Part shown: piece by piece, positions 9,023 through 17,111 of the stretch | How positions within the stretch are numbered: position 1 is the first letter of the stretch | Layout: each line of letters starts with the position of its first letter | NCBI GenBank assembly: GCA_016712715.1 | Contig: JADJQM010000001.1 | Coordinates: 2,005,001-2,069,000, forward strand | From: Rhodospirillaceae bacterium | GTDB taxonomy: Bacteria; Pseudomonadota; Alphaproteobacteria; Dongiales; Dongiaceae | Direction of reading: 5' to 3' | DNA: 64,000 nucleotides | Program-made: the position numbers and the translations under genes | The notes under the pieces: model-generated | What the model saw: the letters and a program-made list of their open reading frames with translations, nothing else | Told to the model about the DNA's origin: nothing | The model's database searches: none

Positions 9023-10476
9023 TTTCTCCAACCAGTTGGCGCAAAGACAGCGTTCTTGACGTCGCAATAGAAATCGAACGACCAGGTGCCGCCTTCGCGG
9101 CCGATGCCGGACTTGCCGTTGCCGCCGAAGGCCTGGCGCAAATCGCGCACGAAGAAGCAGTTGTTCCAAACGAGGCCCGCATTGACCGCCGCCGTCACGC
9201 GCTCGGCGCGGGGCTGATCGCCGGTCATCACCACGGCGGCGAGGCCGTATTCGGTGTCGTTGGCCATGTCGATGGCCTGCGCTTCGCTCGTGAAGGATTG
9301 CAGGCAGAGGACCGGGCCGAAGACTTCCTCGCGCAGGATCTCGGACGTCGCGGGCGGATCGACGAACAGGGTCGGCTTGAAATAGAGGCCGCCTAGCGTG
9401 TCGTTGGGACCGCCGCCGAGTGCGGGCTTCAAGCCGGCACCGATGGCGCGTTCGACAAAGCCCTTCACGCGTTCGAAATGCTGGCGGCTGATCTGCGGGC
9501 CGATATCGCTTGCCTCATCGCGCGGATCACCTTGACGGATCGCCTTGGCCTTGGCGAGGAATGCTTCGAGGAAGCGGTCGCGGATGCTCTCTTCGACCAG
9601 GATGCGCGTGCCGGCGAGGCAGACCTGGCCGGCATTGTCATACTGGCCGATCGCGGTGTTGACGGCGAGGTCGAGATCACAATCGGCAAAGACGATGAAG
9701 GGCGATTTGCCGCCAAGCTCGAACGACAAGGGCACCAGATTGGGGGCGGCGGCCGCAGCGATGGTTTTGGCGGTCGGCACCGAGCCGGTGAAGCTCAGTC
9801 GCCGGATCTTCGGATGGCGCGAGAGGGCAGCACCCGCTTCGCGGCCGAGACCCTGGACGACATTGAAGACGCCGTCCGGCAATCCAGCTTCGGCGGTGAT
9901 GTCGGCGAGCAGAGAGGCCGTGAGCGGCGCCCATTCCGGCGGCTTGTAGACGACGGTGCAGCCGGCGGCGAGCGCCGGGGCGATGCGCCAGGTGCCCAGC
10001 ATCAACGGCGCGTTCCACGGCGTGATGATGGCAGCGACACCGCTCGGGTCATAGCTCACATGGTTGCGATGGCCGCGCACGTCGAAATCGGCGTGATCCA
10101 GTTGCAGCAGCCAATCGGCAAAGAAGCGGAAATTCATGGCGACGCGGGGCATGACGCCGCGCCGGTGGGAGCGGAGCAGCGAGCCGTTGTCGCGGGTTTC
10201 GACCACAGAGAGCTGCTCGACACGGGACTCAATGATGTCGGCGATGCGATGCAGGTAACCGGCGCGTTCCTGCCGGCTGATCTTCTTCCAGGAGTGGAAC
10301 GCGGTGGCGGCGGCCGTCACCGCCTGATCGATTTCAGGCGCATCGCCCGACGCGATCTCGGCGATCGGCTGTTCGTCGATCGGCGAGATGGCAGAGAATT
10401 TCCGGGCACTGTCGACGCGCTTGCCGCCGATCCAATGCCTGCCGTCAACCTCGACACCTTCGACCAAAGCCCGCAT
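9019..10476 (-). CDS. hpaE: HpaE-like semialdehyde dehydrogenase
   Basis: An NAD-dependent aldehyde dehydrogenase of about 485 residues, with the SFELGGKSP general-base motif and the catalytic Cys in NAGQVCLAG. The C-terminal block VRDLRQAFGGNGKSGIGREGG is close to 5-carboxymethyl-2-hydroxymuconate semialdehyde dehydrogenases (that stretch is quoted in two halves: VRDLRQAFGG and KSGIGREGG). The enzyme oxidises the aldehyde released by the HpaD step. It is the first gene of the minus-strand operon. I chose the ATG at 10476, the frame being open to a TTG at 10491. A perfect palindrome lies 20 bases upstream, probably the MarR operator. Confidence 0.9.
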   Translation of the reverse strand: MRALVEGVEVDGRHWIGGKRVDSARKFSAISPIDEQPIAEIASGDAPEIDQAVTAAATAFHSWKKISRQERAGYLHRIADIIESRVEQLSVVETRDNGSLLRSHRRGVMPRVAMNFRFFADWLLQLDHADFDVRGHRNHVSYDPSGVAAIITPWNAPLMLGTWRIAPALAAGCTVVYKPPEWAPLTASLLADITAEAGLPDGVFNVVQGLGREAGAALSRHPKIRRLSFTGSVPTAKTIAAAAAPNLVPLSFELGGKSPFIVFADCDLDLAVNTAIGQYDNAGQVCLAGTRILVEESIRDRFLEAFLAKAKAIRQGDPRDEASDIGPQISRQHFERVKGFVERAIGAGLKPALGGGPNDTLGGLYFKPTLFVDPPATSEILREEVFGPVLCLQSFTSEAQAIDMANDTEYGLAAVVMTGDQPRAERVTAAVNAGLVWNNCFFVRDLRQAFGGNGKSGIGREGGTWSFDFYCDVKNAVFAPTGWRK

Positions 10477-10496
10477 CCTGCCGCTCCGCAAAATCG

Positions 10497-10508
10497 TTCG
10501 ACGTCGAA
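10497..10508. promoter_or_regulatory. Candidate MarR operator before the hpaE operon
   Basis: TTCGACGTCGAA is a perfect 12-bp palindrome within CGTTCGACGTCGAAT, directly upstream of the first operon gene. The only other close copy I found is at 11346-11357, on the other side of the MarR gene. Two matching sites flanking a MarR gene suggest its operators. This is inferred. Confidence 0.65.
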
Positions 10509-10569
10509 TAATTATTCAAAGCGTCAAGCGAGTCAAGCGTCGCAGTGGCAGTGGGTCGCAGGGGGAGGA

Positions 10570-11217
10570 TCAGCTGCCCTCGAGCGGCCCGTCGAGATCG
10601 TTGATGGTGGCGAGGATGAGGCGAATCGCATCGGTCGCGGCCTGCATTTGCTTGGCGCTGAGGCGTTCGACGATGCGGGTCTCCTCGGCGTTGAACTTCG
10701 GAAAGATGCTGCTGATGAGCTCGGCGCCGGTCGCGGTGAGGTTGACGATGACGAGGCGGCGCTCGAGTTCGTTGGCGCGCCGGCGCACCAGCTTGCGCCC
10801 TTCCAGCATGTTGAGAATGCTGGAGAGGGTGCTTTTGGCGACCCCGGCTTCGGCGGCCAAGCGGCGCGTTTCCAGCTCGCCATAGATCCACAGGCACCAC
10901 AGCGTCACGAAGGCTGACCAATGCAGATCGGCCTCTTTCAGCACGGCACGTTCGAAATGATCGCGAATGAAACCGGAGGCGCGGTGGATGTTGGAGACCA
11001 GCGCCATCGAATCGAGATTGATGCGGAGGCCCGCCACCCGCTTCTCGCCCAGCACCTCCGCGAGCGGCTTGGTCGAGCGTTTCCCGGTGGAGGACTTTGA
11101 TGGAACTGGCTTCTTTGCCGGTGACGAAGTGGACACCGACTCCTTGCCGCGAGATCTGGCCCCCTCGCTCTTCGCGGGTGCAGCAAGGCGGGCGGGGGCG
11201 CGGCGGTCTTTGTCCAA
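10570..11217 (-). CDS. MarR-family transcriptional regulator with basic N-terminal tail
   Basis: The last 150 residues form a MarR winged helix: RRLAAEAGVAKSTLSSILNML is the recognition helix region (RRLAAEAG then AKSTLSSILN), and ELERRLVIVNLT is the wing. About 60 residues at the N-terminus are Lys/Ser/Pro-rich and not part of the fold. No ATG is available before the domain. The TTG at 11217 has GGAG seven bases upstream, which supports it. The gene lies between the catabolic operon and the amino-acid permease, and candidate operators at 10497 and 11346 flank it. It probably represses both units and itself until a pathway intermediate binds. Confidence 0.85.
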   Translation of the reverse strand: MDKDRRAPARLAAPAKSEGARSRGKESVSTSSPAKKPVPSKSSTGKRSTKPLAEVLGEKRVAGLRINLDSMALVSNIHRASGFIRDHFERAVLKEADLHWSAFVTLWCLWIYGELETRRLAAEAGVAKSTLSSILNMLEGRKLVRRRANELERRLVIVNLTATGAELISSIFPKFNAEETRIVERLSAKQMQAATDAIRLILATINDLDGPLEGS

Positions 11218-11345
11218 AGCGAAACTCCGAAGGGATTCGAGGCGCGCGCTTTATAGCATCGCGCCGCCGACCACATAAGGGACCAATCGCCGCGCGCGCT
11301 CAAGTCGCAACTGTCTCTTGCCGAGGATTTTGATTCGCGTTATCG

Positions 11346-11357
11346 TTCGACATCGAA
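11346..11357. promoter_or_regulatory. Candidate MarR operator, permease/marR divergent promoter
   Basis: TTCGACATCGAA, 11 of 12 positions palindromic, within CGTTCGACATCGAAT. It shares 14 of 15 bases with the site at 10495-10509. It lies between the marR gene (minus) and the permease (plus), where one bound regulator could control both. The remainder of the 11218-11494 gap holds nothing else I can name. Confidence 0.62.
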
Positions 11358-11494
11358 TGAAAAATAAAAATCGACGGCAAGGCCTGCGCCTTGCCGAAAC
11401 GATGAGACTTGGCCGCGGGTGATTCCCGCGCGCAGCACACGGGGGTTTTGGCGGCCGAGATCGTTCGGCCGCCGGCGTTTTCAGGGAGGGGAAA

Positions 11495-12946
11495 TTGACG
11501 GATTTGAATTCCACGGACAGATTGCGGCGCAATGCCTTGGGCGTTGCCGCGGTCACGTTCTTCGTCGTCTCGGCGGCGGCACCGCTCACCGCCGTGGCGG
11601 GCGGTTTTCCGATCGCCATGCTGCTCGGCAACGGCGTCGGTGTGCCGCTGGCGGTGCTGGTGGTGACGGCGATCCTGCTCGTCTTCTCGGTCGGCTACAC
11701 GACCATGGCGCGGCATATCTCCAATGCCGGGTCGTTCTATGCCTTTACGGCGCGGGGCCTCGGCGGTGTCGCCGGCGGTGCCGCGGCCTATGTCGCGGTG
11801 CTGGCCTATAACGCCATGCAGATCGGGCTTTACGGCCTGTTCGGCGCGGTGGCGGCGGCGACCTTCGCCGGTTTCGGCCTCGACCTGCCATGGTGGGTCT
11901 GGTCGGGCATCGCCCTGGTGCTGGTCGCCATTTTCGGCTATCGCCAGATCGACCTCTCGGCCAAGGTGCTGGCGGTCCTGGTGGCGGCGGAATATATCGT
12001 CGTCCTCATCATGGATCTTGCCATCGTCGGCAAGGGTGGCGCTGCCGGAATCAGCACGGCGAGCTTCACGCCGGAAGCCTTCATGTCCGGCTCGCCCATC
12101 ATCGGCATGCTGCTGTGCTTCGCCGGCTTCATGGGTTTTGAGGCGACCACGATCTATAGCGAGGAAGCGCGCGATCCGCACCGCACGGTGCCGCGTGCCA
12201 CCTATCTCTCGGTCCTCGTCATCGGCATCTTCTATGCCTTCACCACCTGGTGCATGGTGCTGGGCACCGGTCCCGACAAGCTGATGGAAACGCTGGGCGG
12301 CCTTGCCGATCCCACCACCTTCATCTTCGTCCTTTCGGACCAGTATGTCGGCAGCGCCGTCACCACGCTGATGAGCCTGCTGCTGGTCTCCTCCGTGTTC
12401 GCGGCACTCCTCGCCTTCCACAATGCAGCCGCGCGCTATTTCTATGTGATGGGCCGCGAGGGCCTGCTGCCGGCCCATCTCGGCCGGACCCATGACGAAC
12501 ATCAGAGCCCGCATACGGGGTCGGTCCTCCAGACCATCCTCGGCATCGTGGTGCTGGCGATCTTCGTCGTCACCAACCAGGATCCGGTGCTGGCGCTGTT
12601 CGTGTGGTTAACCAACTTGGCGACGCTGTGCGTGATTGCGCTGATGGCCGTCGTGTCCTTTGCCGTGATCGCGTTCTTTAAGCGGTCGCCAGGTCTTGAA
12701 GGATCACCGTTCCGAACGATCATTGCGCCCATTGCTGCGGGCCTGACGCTGGCGGCCATCGGCATTGCCGTGGTGGTGAATTTCGGGCTGCTGATCAGCG
12801 CGAGCACGCCATTCGCCGAAGGTCTCGCGATCGGCTTGCCGATCCTGGTGCCGGTGGCGGCGATCATTGGCGCCATCGTCGCCAACCAGTTGAAGCAGGC
12901 AGGCGGCACGCGCTTTGCCGATCTGGGCGCGCATCAGAAGCACTGA
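11495..12946 (+). CDS. APC-superfamily amino acid/amine permease
   Basis: The 483-residue protein has about 12 membrane segments. The APC signature SAAAPLTAVAGGFP is at the start, and FAGFMGFEATTIYSEEARDPHRTVPRA in the middle is the substrate-helix/loop region (FMGFEATTIYSEEARDP is the diagnostic part). APC permeases import amino acids, amines or polyamines. The start is TTG at 11495, preceded by GGGAGGGG at 11484-11490. A strong terminator follows the gene. The shared operator with the catabolic operon suggests that it imports the amine or amino-acid substrate of the pathway. Confidence 0.88.
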   Translation: MTDLNSTDRLRRNALGVAAVTFFVVSAAAPLTAVAGGFPIAMLLGNGVGVPLAVLVVTAILLVFSVGYTTMARHISNAGSFYAFTARGLGGVAGGAAAYVAVLAYNAMQIGLYGLFGAVAAATFAGFGLDLPWWVWSGIALVLVAIFGYRQIDLSAKVLAVLVAAEYIVVLIMDLAIVGKGGAAGISTASFTPEAFMSGSPIIGMLLCFAGFMGFEATTIYSEEARDPHRTVPRATYLSVLVIGIFYAFTTWCMVLGTGPDKLMETLGGLADPTTFIFVLSDQYVGSAVTTLMSLLLVSSVFAALLAFHNAAARYFYVMGREGLLPAHLGRTHDEHQSPHTGSVLQTILGIVVLAIFVVTNQDPVLALFVWLTNLATLCVIALMAVVSFAVIAFFKRSPGLEGSPFRTIIAPIAAGLTLAAIGIAVVVNFGLLISASTPFAEGLAIGLPILVPVAAIIGAIVANQLKQAGGTRFADLGAHQKH

Positions 12947-12961
12947 CGAACGACCTCTCAC

Positions 12962-12994
12962 GGGCGGAACGGGTCATACCGTTCCGCCCTTTTT
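12962..12994 (+). terminator. Rho-independent terminator after the permease
   Basis: GGGCGGAACGG (12962-12972) pairs perfectly with CCGTTCCGCCC (12979-12989) across a six-base loop and is followed by TTTTT. It separates the permease from the P450 gene that starts 19 bases later, so the P450 is either read-through or has its own promoter within the hairpin region. Confidence 0.93.
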
Positions 12995-13012
12995 CTGTGT
13001 GCGGGGGATTGC

Positions 13013-14194
13013 ATGAAGTTTACCGACCGGATCACCGTCCAGGATCTCGAGGACGACCCTTACCCGCTTTATGCGCGCATGCGGCGCGAGGCGCCGGTCG
13101 CTTTCGTGCCGGCCGTCAATATCTGGCTGGTGACGCGTTGGGCCGATGTCGAACATGTGGCGAAGTCGCCGGATATCTTCACGGCACAAGTCAAATCCTC
13201 GCCGGTCGAGCGCACCTTCGGCAAGCCAACCATCCTCACGACCGACGGGCCGGTGCATAAGGAATTACGGGCCGGCATCGACCCCAAATACAAACCCAAG
13301 GCGGTGGCCAGCTATATCGAGCCGTTGGTGCGGCCGATCGCCGATGAGTATCTGGATGCGCTGCTGGCGAAGGGCGGCGGCGATCTGATGGCCGACTATT
13401 TCGAACCCATCTCGACCTTGAGCCTCGCCCGTTCGTTCGGCTTCGAGGGGGTCGACATGCCAACCCTGCGGCGCTGGTTCTACGGCCTGGCGCAGGGTGC
13501 GATCAATTTCGAGAATGACCCGGAACGGCAGAAGATCGGCGATGCGGTGAGCGCCGAGATTACCGAAGCGGCAGATCTCATCTTCGACCGTCTGGAGCGG
13601 GCGCCGGATCAGTCGGCGCTCTCACACATGCTCCATGACGGGATGCCGGCGGGGACGACACGTTCGCGCGAGATGCTGCTCCCCACGGTCAAGGTGACCC
13701 TGCTGGGCGGCATGCAGGAACCGGGGCATGGGGCGGGATCGGTGCTGGTGGGGTTGCTGACCAATCCCGACCAGCTCGCTGACGTCCGGCAGAATATCTC
13801 GGAACTGCTGCCCAAGGCGGTCGATGAAGGCTTGCGCTGGGTGGCGCCCATCGGCACGCAGACGCGGGAGACCACGCGCGCGGTCGAGCTGGGCGGGGTC
13901 ACGATTCCGGCCGGGGCGGCGGTGGGTGCGCTGGTTTCCTCCGCCAGCCGCGACGAGGCGCGCTTCACCGAGCCGGACCGTTTCAACATCCACCGCAATG
14001 AAGGGCCGCATGCGGCCTTCGGCTTCTGTCCGCATTTCTGCTCCGGCCGCTGGTTCGCCCGCGACCAGGTGATCGTCGCCTTGCGCGTGCTGCTTGAGCG
14101 CACGAAAGAGATCGCGTTCGTGCCGGACAAGCTGCCCCAGTTCCGCGGCTGGGAATTCCGGGCGCCGACATCGCTCAGCGTCACGCTGCGCTAA
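13013..14194 (+). CDS. Cytochrome P450 (second), atypical I-helix
   Basis: A 393-residue soluble P450 with ExxR at E272-R275 and heme loop AFGFCPHFCSG with thiolate C343. In that loop the usual third Gly is Cys. The I-helix reads LGGMQEPGHG (231-240): a QEP motif replaces the usual acid-Thr pair, so proton delivery to oxygen must differ, or the enzyme may work with peroxide or as a non-classical P450. No redox partner lies beside it; the ferredoxin system at 2227-3774 could serve it. Substrate unknown. Confidence 0.92.
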   Translation: MKFTDRITVQDLEDDPYPLYARMRREAPVAFVPAVNIWLVTRWADVEHVAKSPDIFTAQVKSSPVERTFGKPTILTTDGPVHKELRAGIDPKYKPKAVASYIEPLVRPIADEYLDALLAKGGGDLMADYFEPISTLSLARSFGFEGVDMPTLRRWFYGLAQGAINFENDPERQKIGDAVSAEITEAADLIFDRLERAPDQSALSHMLHDGMPAGTTRSREMLLPTVKVTLLGGMQEPGHGAGSVLVGLLTNPDQLADVRQNISELLPKAVDEGLRWVAPIGTQTRETTRAVELGGVTIPAGAAVGALVSSASRDEARFTEPDRFNIHRNEGPHAAFGFCPHFCSGRWFARDQVIVALRVLLERTKEIAFVPDKLPQFRGWEFRAPTSLSVTLR

Positions 14195-14301
14195 CCCCTC
14201 ACCCCAACCCCTCTCCCCATAAATGGGGCGAGGGGCTCTCGAGCGAGCTCGTTGGAAACTCCCTCGCCCCGCGATAGCGGGGAGAGGGTTGGGGTGAGGG
14301 G
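14195..14301. repeat. Dispersed palindromic intergenic element, copy 2
   Basis: Same arms as the copy at 2121 (CCCCTCACCCC to GGGGTGAGGGG), with a slightly different tip (CGATAGCGG). It begins one base after the P450 stop codon and ends three bases before the stop of the convergent ThDP enzyme. It therefore forms the whole space between two convergent genes and may end transcription in both directions. Confidence 0.9.
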
Positions 14302-14304
14302 CGC

Positions 14305-15933
14305 TTACCCTTGCGCGAACGCCGCGATATAGGGTGCGTCGGCACGAATTTCGATCACGGTCGGGATCCTGGCGGTGGCGGCACGGCGGAGGGCCGAGGT
14401 GAGTTCCGCGACGCTGCTTGGCCGCAGCGCGCCGCAGCCGAAGCCGATGGCGATGGTGAGGAAATCCGGCGTGTAGATGTCGACGCCGATGGGCTGGATC
14501 TGGCGGTCGACCATATAGGTCTTGATCTCGCCATAGCCGTCATTGTTCCACAGCAGCACGATGAGCGGCATCGCTGCTTCGACTGCGGACGCGAGTTCCG
14601 CGATGGTGAATTGCAGGCCGCCATCGCCGATCAGCACCACCACGGGCCGGTCGGGGGCGGCGAGCTTGGCGCCGATGCCGGCCGGCAATCCGTAGCCGAG
14701 GGTCCCATAACCGGTGCTGGAGTTGAAATAGGAACGGGGCCTTGGCGATTCATAACATTGGTTGAGAGCATAGACCGGCTCGGTCGAATCGCCGGCGATG
14801 ATGGCATCCGGCAATGCCTCCAGAACCACCTTGGCGATGCGCTGATGCAGGCTGACCGCCGGCCACCAATGCGGACGGTTCGCAGCGCGCACGGCGGCGG
14901 CGCGCCTGGCGCCGGGTGAATCCGTTTTGGCGACGGTCTCCTGCGCAACACCGAGCGCCTGGTTGAGCGCCGTCACGGCGAAGGCGGAATCGCTCAAGAT
15001 GGGCAGATCGGTTGCGACCGCACGGACCAATTGTTCGGGATCGATGTCGATGCGGATGAGCTTGCCGCCGAACTGCAGGGGCTTGGGCTCGGGATACATT
15101 TCCGTCTCGCCGAATTCGGTGCCGATGGCCAGCACCAGGTCGGATGCTGCGATCGCGTCATGGACCGGTGGGAAGGCCATGTTCTCGCCGATGCGCAAGG
15201 GATGCGATGGTGGCAGGATGCCCTTGGCATTCACCGTGTTGATGACCGGCGCGTCGAGATGTTCGGCCAGTGCGCGGATACCAACCGCTGCGTCGGCGGC
15301 GCCACCGCCGAGGATGAGGAGCGGCGTCTTTGCCGCTTTCAGCCAGCTTGCCGCCAGGGCGATGTCGGCGGCCAATGGTGCCGGGCGCTTGGGCAAGGCG
15401 CGCCGGGCGACGATGACCGGATCGACCCGGGCGGTGATGACGTCGATGGGAATCTCGATATGGACCGGGCGGGGCCGCGCACTGGCAAAGAGCGCAAAGG
15501 CACGTGCCAGGATCTGCGGCAATTGATCAGGTGACAGCAGCGTGTGGCTGAAAGCCGACACACCTGCCACGACATTGCGCTGCGAGGGCAATTCATGGAG
15601 GCGGCCATCGCCCATGCCGAGCTGCTCCGTGCGGTTGACGGCGGAGATCACCAGCATGGGGATGGAATCTGCATAGGCCTGGCCCATACTGGTCAGGATA
15701 TTGGTCATGCCGGGGCCGGTGACGATGAAGCAAACGCCGGGCTTCCCGCTCACCCGCGCATAGCCATCGGCCATGAAGCCAGCACCCTGTTCGTGGCGGG
15801 GTGTGACATGGCGGATGCGGGTCTGCGGCAATCCCCGGTAAAGCTCGACCGTGTGCACGCCCGGGATGCCGAAGACCAGCTCGACGCCATAGGCCTCGAG
15901 AAGCTGCACCAGCCATTCACCACAGGTCGCCAT
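14305..15933 (-). CDS. ThDP-dependent 2-oxo acid decarboxylase (AruI-like)
   Basis: A 542-residue acetolactate-synthase-superfamily enzyme. The N-terminal PYR domain carries the catalytic Glu in TPRHEQGAGFMADGYAR, and the C-terminal PP domain has the ThDP/Mg motif GDGGLQFTIAELAS to WNNDGYGEIK. The ESPRPRSYFNSSTGYGTLGYGLPA stretch (SPRPRSYFN, STGYGTLGYGLPA) is typical of proteins annotated as 5-guanidino-2-oxopentanoate decarboxylase of the arginine transaminase route. It is divergent from a LysR gene and near a polar amino-acid transporter, which fits amino-acid catabolism. The substrate is moderately supported. Confidence 0.75.
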   Translation of the reverse strand: MATCGEWLVQLLEAYGVELVFGIPGVHTVELYRGLPQTRIRHVTPRHEQGAGFMADGYARVSGKPGVCFIVTGPGMTNILTSMGQAYADSIPMLVISAVNRTEQLGMGDGRLHELPSQRNVVAGVSAFSHTLLSPDQLPQILARAFALFASARPRPVHIEIPIDVITARVDPVIVARRALPKRPAPLAADIALAASWLKAAKTPLLILGGGAADAAVGIRALAEHLDAPVINTVNAKGILPPSHPLRIGENMAFPPVHDAIAASDLVLAIGTEFGETEMYPEPKPLQFGGKLIRIDIDPEQLVRAVATDLPILSDSAFAVTALNQALGVAQETVAKTDSPGARRAAAVRAANRPHWWPAVSLHQRIAKVVLEALPDAIIAGDSTEPVYALNQCYESPRPRSYFNSSTGYGTLGYGLPAGIGAKLAAPDRPVVVLIGDGGLQFTIAELASAVEAAMPLIVLLWNNDGYGEIKTYMVDRQIQPIGVDIYTPDFLTIAIGFGCGALRPSSVAELTSALRRAATARIPTVIEIRADAPYIAAFAQG

Positions 15934-15995
15934 GATCGATTTTCTCCAGAGAAATCAGGGGATTATGAGGAGGATAGAGCCTTGCCCGGGAGATT

Positions 15996-16013
15996 GTTAC
16001 AATACAGAATAAC
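15996..16013. promoter_or_regulatory. Candidate LysR-type binding site
   Basis: GTTACAATACAGAATAAC has GTTA/TAAC dyad arms (15996-15999, 16010-16013) and contains a T-N11-A core. It lies in the divergent gap between the ThDP enzyme and the LysR gene, where such regulators normally bind. Confidence 0.5.
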
Positions 16014-16047
16014 CTACGTTCACTTCGACACCGCACGATATGAAGGC

Positions 16048-16992
16048 ATGCCAATGTTGGCCAATCTCAGCGAAGGCGATCTCAAGCTGCTGCGCGTCTT
16101 TGCCAAGGTGGTCGAGGCCGGCGGTTTTTCGGCGGCACAGATCGAGTTGAATGTCAGCCAGTCGACCATCAGCACACATATGACGGCGCTGGAGCAGCGC
16201 CTGGGTGTGCGGCTGTGCGAGCGGGGCCGCGCCGGGTTCAGTCTCACCGAAAAGGGCAAGCTCATCTACCAGGCGAGCCAGCGCCTGTTCGGCGCGGTGG
16301 ATGAATTCCGCGCAGCGGCGGGGGCGGCGCGCAACAGCCTGGTGGGGACCCTCTCCATCGGCATCGTCGACAATCTCATCACCAATCCTGCCTGCCGGCT
16401 GCATCAGGCGATCAGCCGCTTCAACCAGCAGGCGCCGGAGGTGCAGATCTCGGTCCAGGTGACCTCTCCGACCGAGATCGAGCAGGCGGTGCTGGAGGGG
16501 CGGCATGATCTGGGCTTCGGCGCCTGCGGGCGGCATTCGCCCTATCTCTGTTATGAGGATCTGTTCGAGGAACGGCAGGTGCTTTATTGCGGCCTGGGTC
16601 ATCCCTTGTTTGCGCGCAGCGCAGCGGTGACGCTCGACGATCTCAAGGACCAGCAATTCGCCCGGCGCGCCTACACGGCGCCCAACCAGTTTCCCAATGG
16701 CGTGAGCCTCACCTCGACCGCCACCGCCGACCTCATGGAGAGTGTCGCGGTGTTCATCCTGTCCGGCCGCTATATCGGCTTCCTACCATCGCATTTCGCC
16801 CAGCAATGGGTGGCACAGGATCTGATGCGGCCGCTGCTCGAGAAGCGGCTCGGCTATCAGAACCCGATCTACCTCACCATGCGCAAGACCGAGCAGAAGA
16901 AGCCGCTGCTGGGCGCCTTCCTGGAGGAGGTCCATGCGGTGCACCGGGCGGTGCCGGAGGCTGTGAAACCGAAGAAGCTGGCGCGGGTTTGA
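16048..16992 (+). CDS. LysR-family transcriptional regulator
   Basis: About 314 residues. The N-terminal helix-turn-helix covers LKLLRVFAKVVEAGGFS and SQSTISTHMTALEQRLG, followed by a periplasmic-binding-protein-like effector domain (GTLSIGIVDNL onward). The frame is open well upstream, but the ATG at 16048 or 16054 starts the domain properly. It is divergent from the ThDP decarboxylase gene, with a dyad between them, so it most likely activates that gene in response to its substrate, and perhaps the amino-acid ABC operon downstream. Confidence 0.92.
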   Translation: MPMLANLSEGDLKLLRVFAKVVEAGGFSAAQIELNVSQSTISTHMTALEQRLGVRLCERGRAGFSLTEKGKLIYQASQRLFGAVDEFRAAAGAARNSLVGTLSIGIVDNLITNPACRLHQAISRFNQQAPEVQISVQVTSPTEIEQAVLEGRHDLGFGACGRHSPYLCYEDLFEERQVLYCGLGHPLFARSAAVTLDDLKDQQFARRAYTAPNQFPNGVSLTSTATADLMESVAVFILSGRYIGFLPSHFAQQWVAQDLMRPLLEKRLGYQNPIYLTMRKTEQKKPLLGAFLEEVHAVHRAVPEAVKPKKLARV

Positions 16993-16995
16993 GAG

Positions 16996-17099
16996 CCCCT
17001 CACCCCAACCCCTCTCCCCAAAGGGGCGAGGGGCTTTTAAGCAAGCTGGGTCGCAACTCCCTCGCCCCGCGATAGCGGGGAGAGGGTCGGGGTGAGGGG
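16996..17099. repeat. Dispersed palindromic intergenic element, copy 3
   Basis: About 104 bp with the same CCCCTCACCCC/GGGGTGAGGGG outer arms and a CGATAGCGG tip. It lies between the convergent LysR gene and the ABC ATPase gene, four bases after the LysR stop. Confidence 0.9.
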
Positions 17100-17111
17100 C
17101 TTTTTATCGGC

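Noticed and set aside
8123..9169. Longer version of the dioxygenase starting at 9169
   Set aside because: The extra 49 residues are Arg-rich, overlap the dehydrogenase coding end and are not part of the family; the ATGA overlap at 9019-9022 gives a better start.
10518..10540. GTCAAGC repeats near 10518-10540 as another copy of the AraC operator
   Set aside because: The spacing is about 10-11 bp rather than 21, no matching -10 geometry follows, and the region already holds the MarR palindrome.
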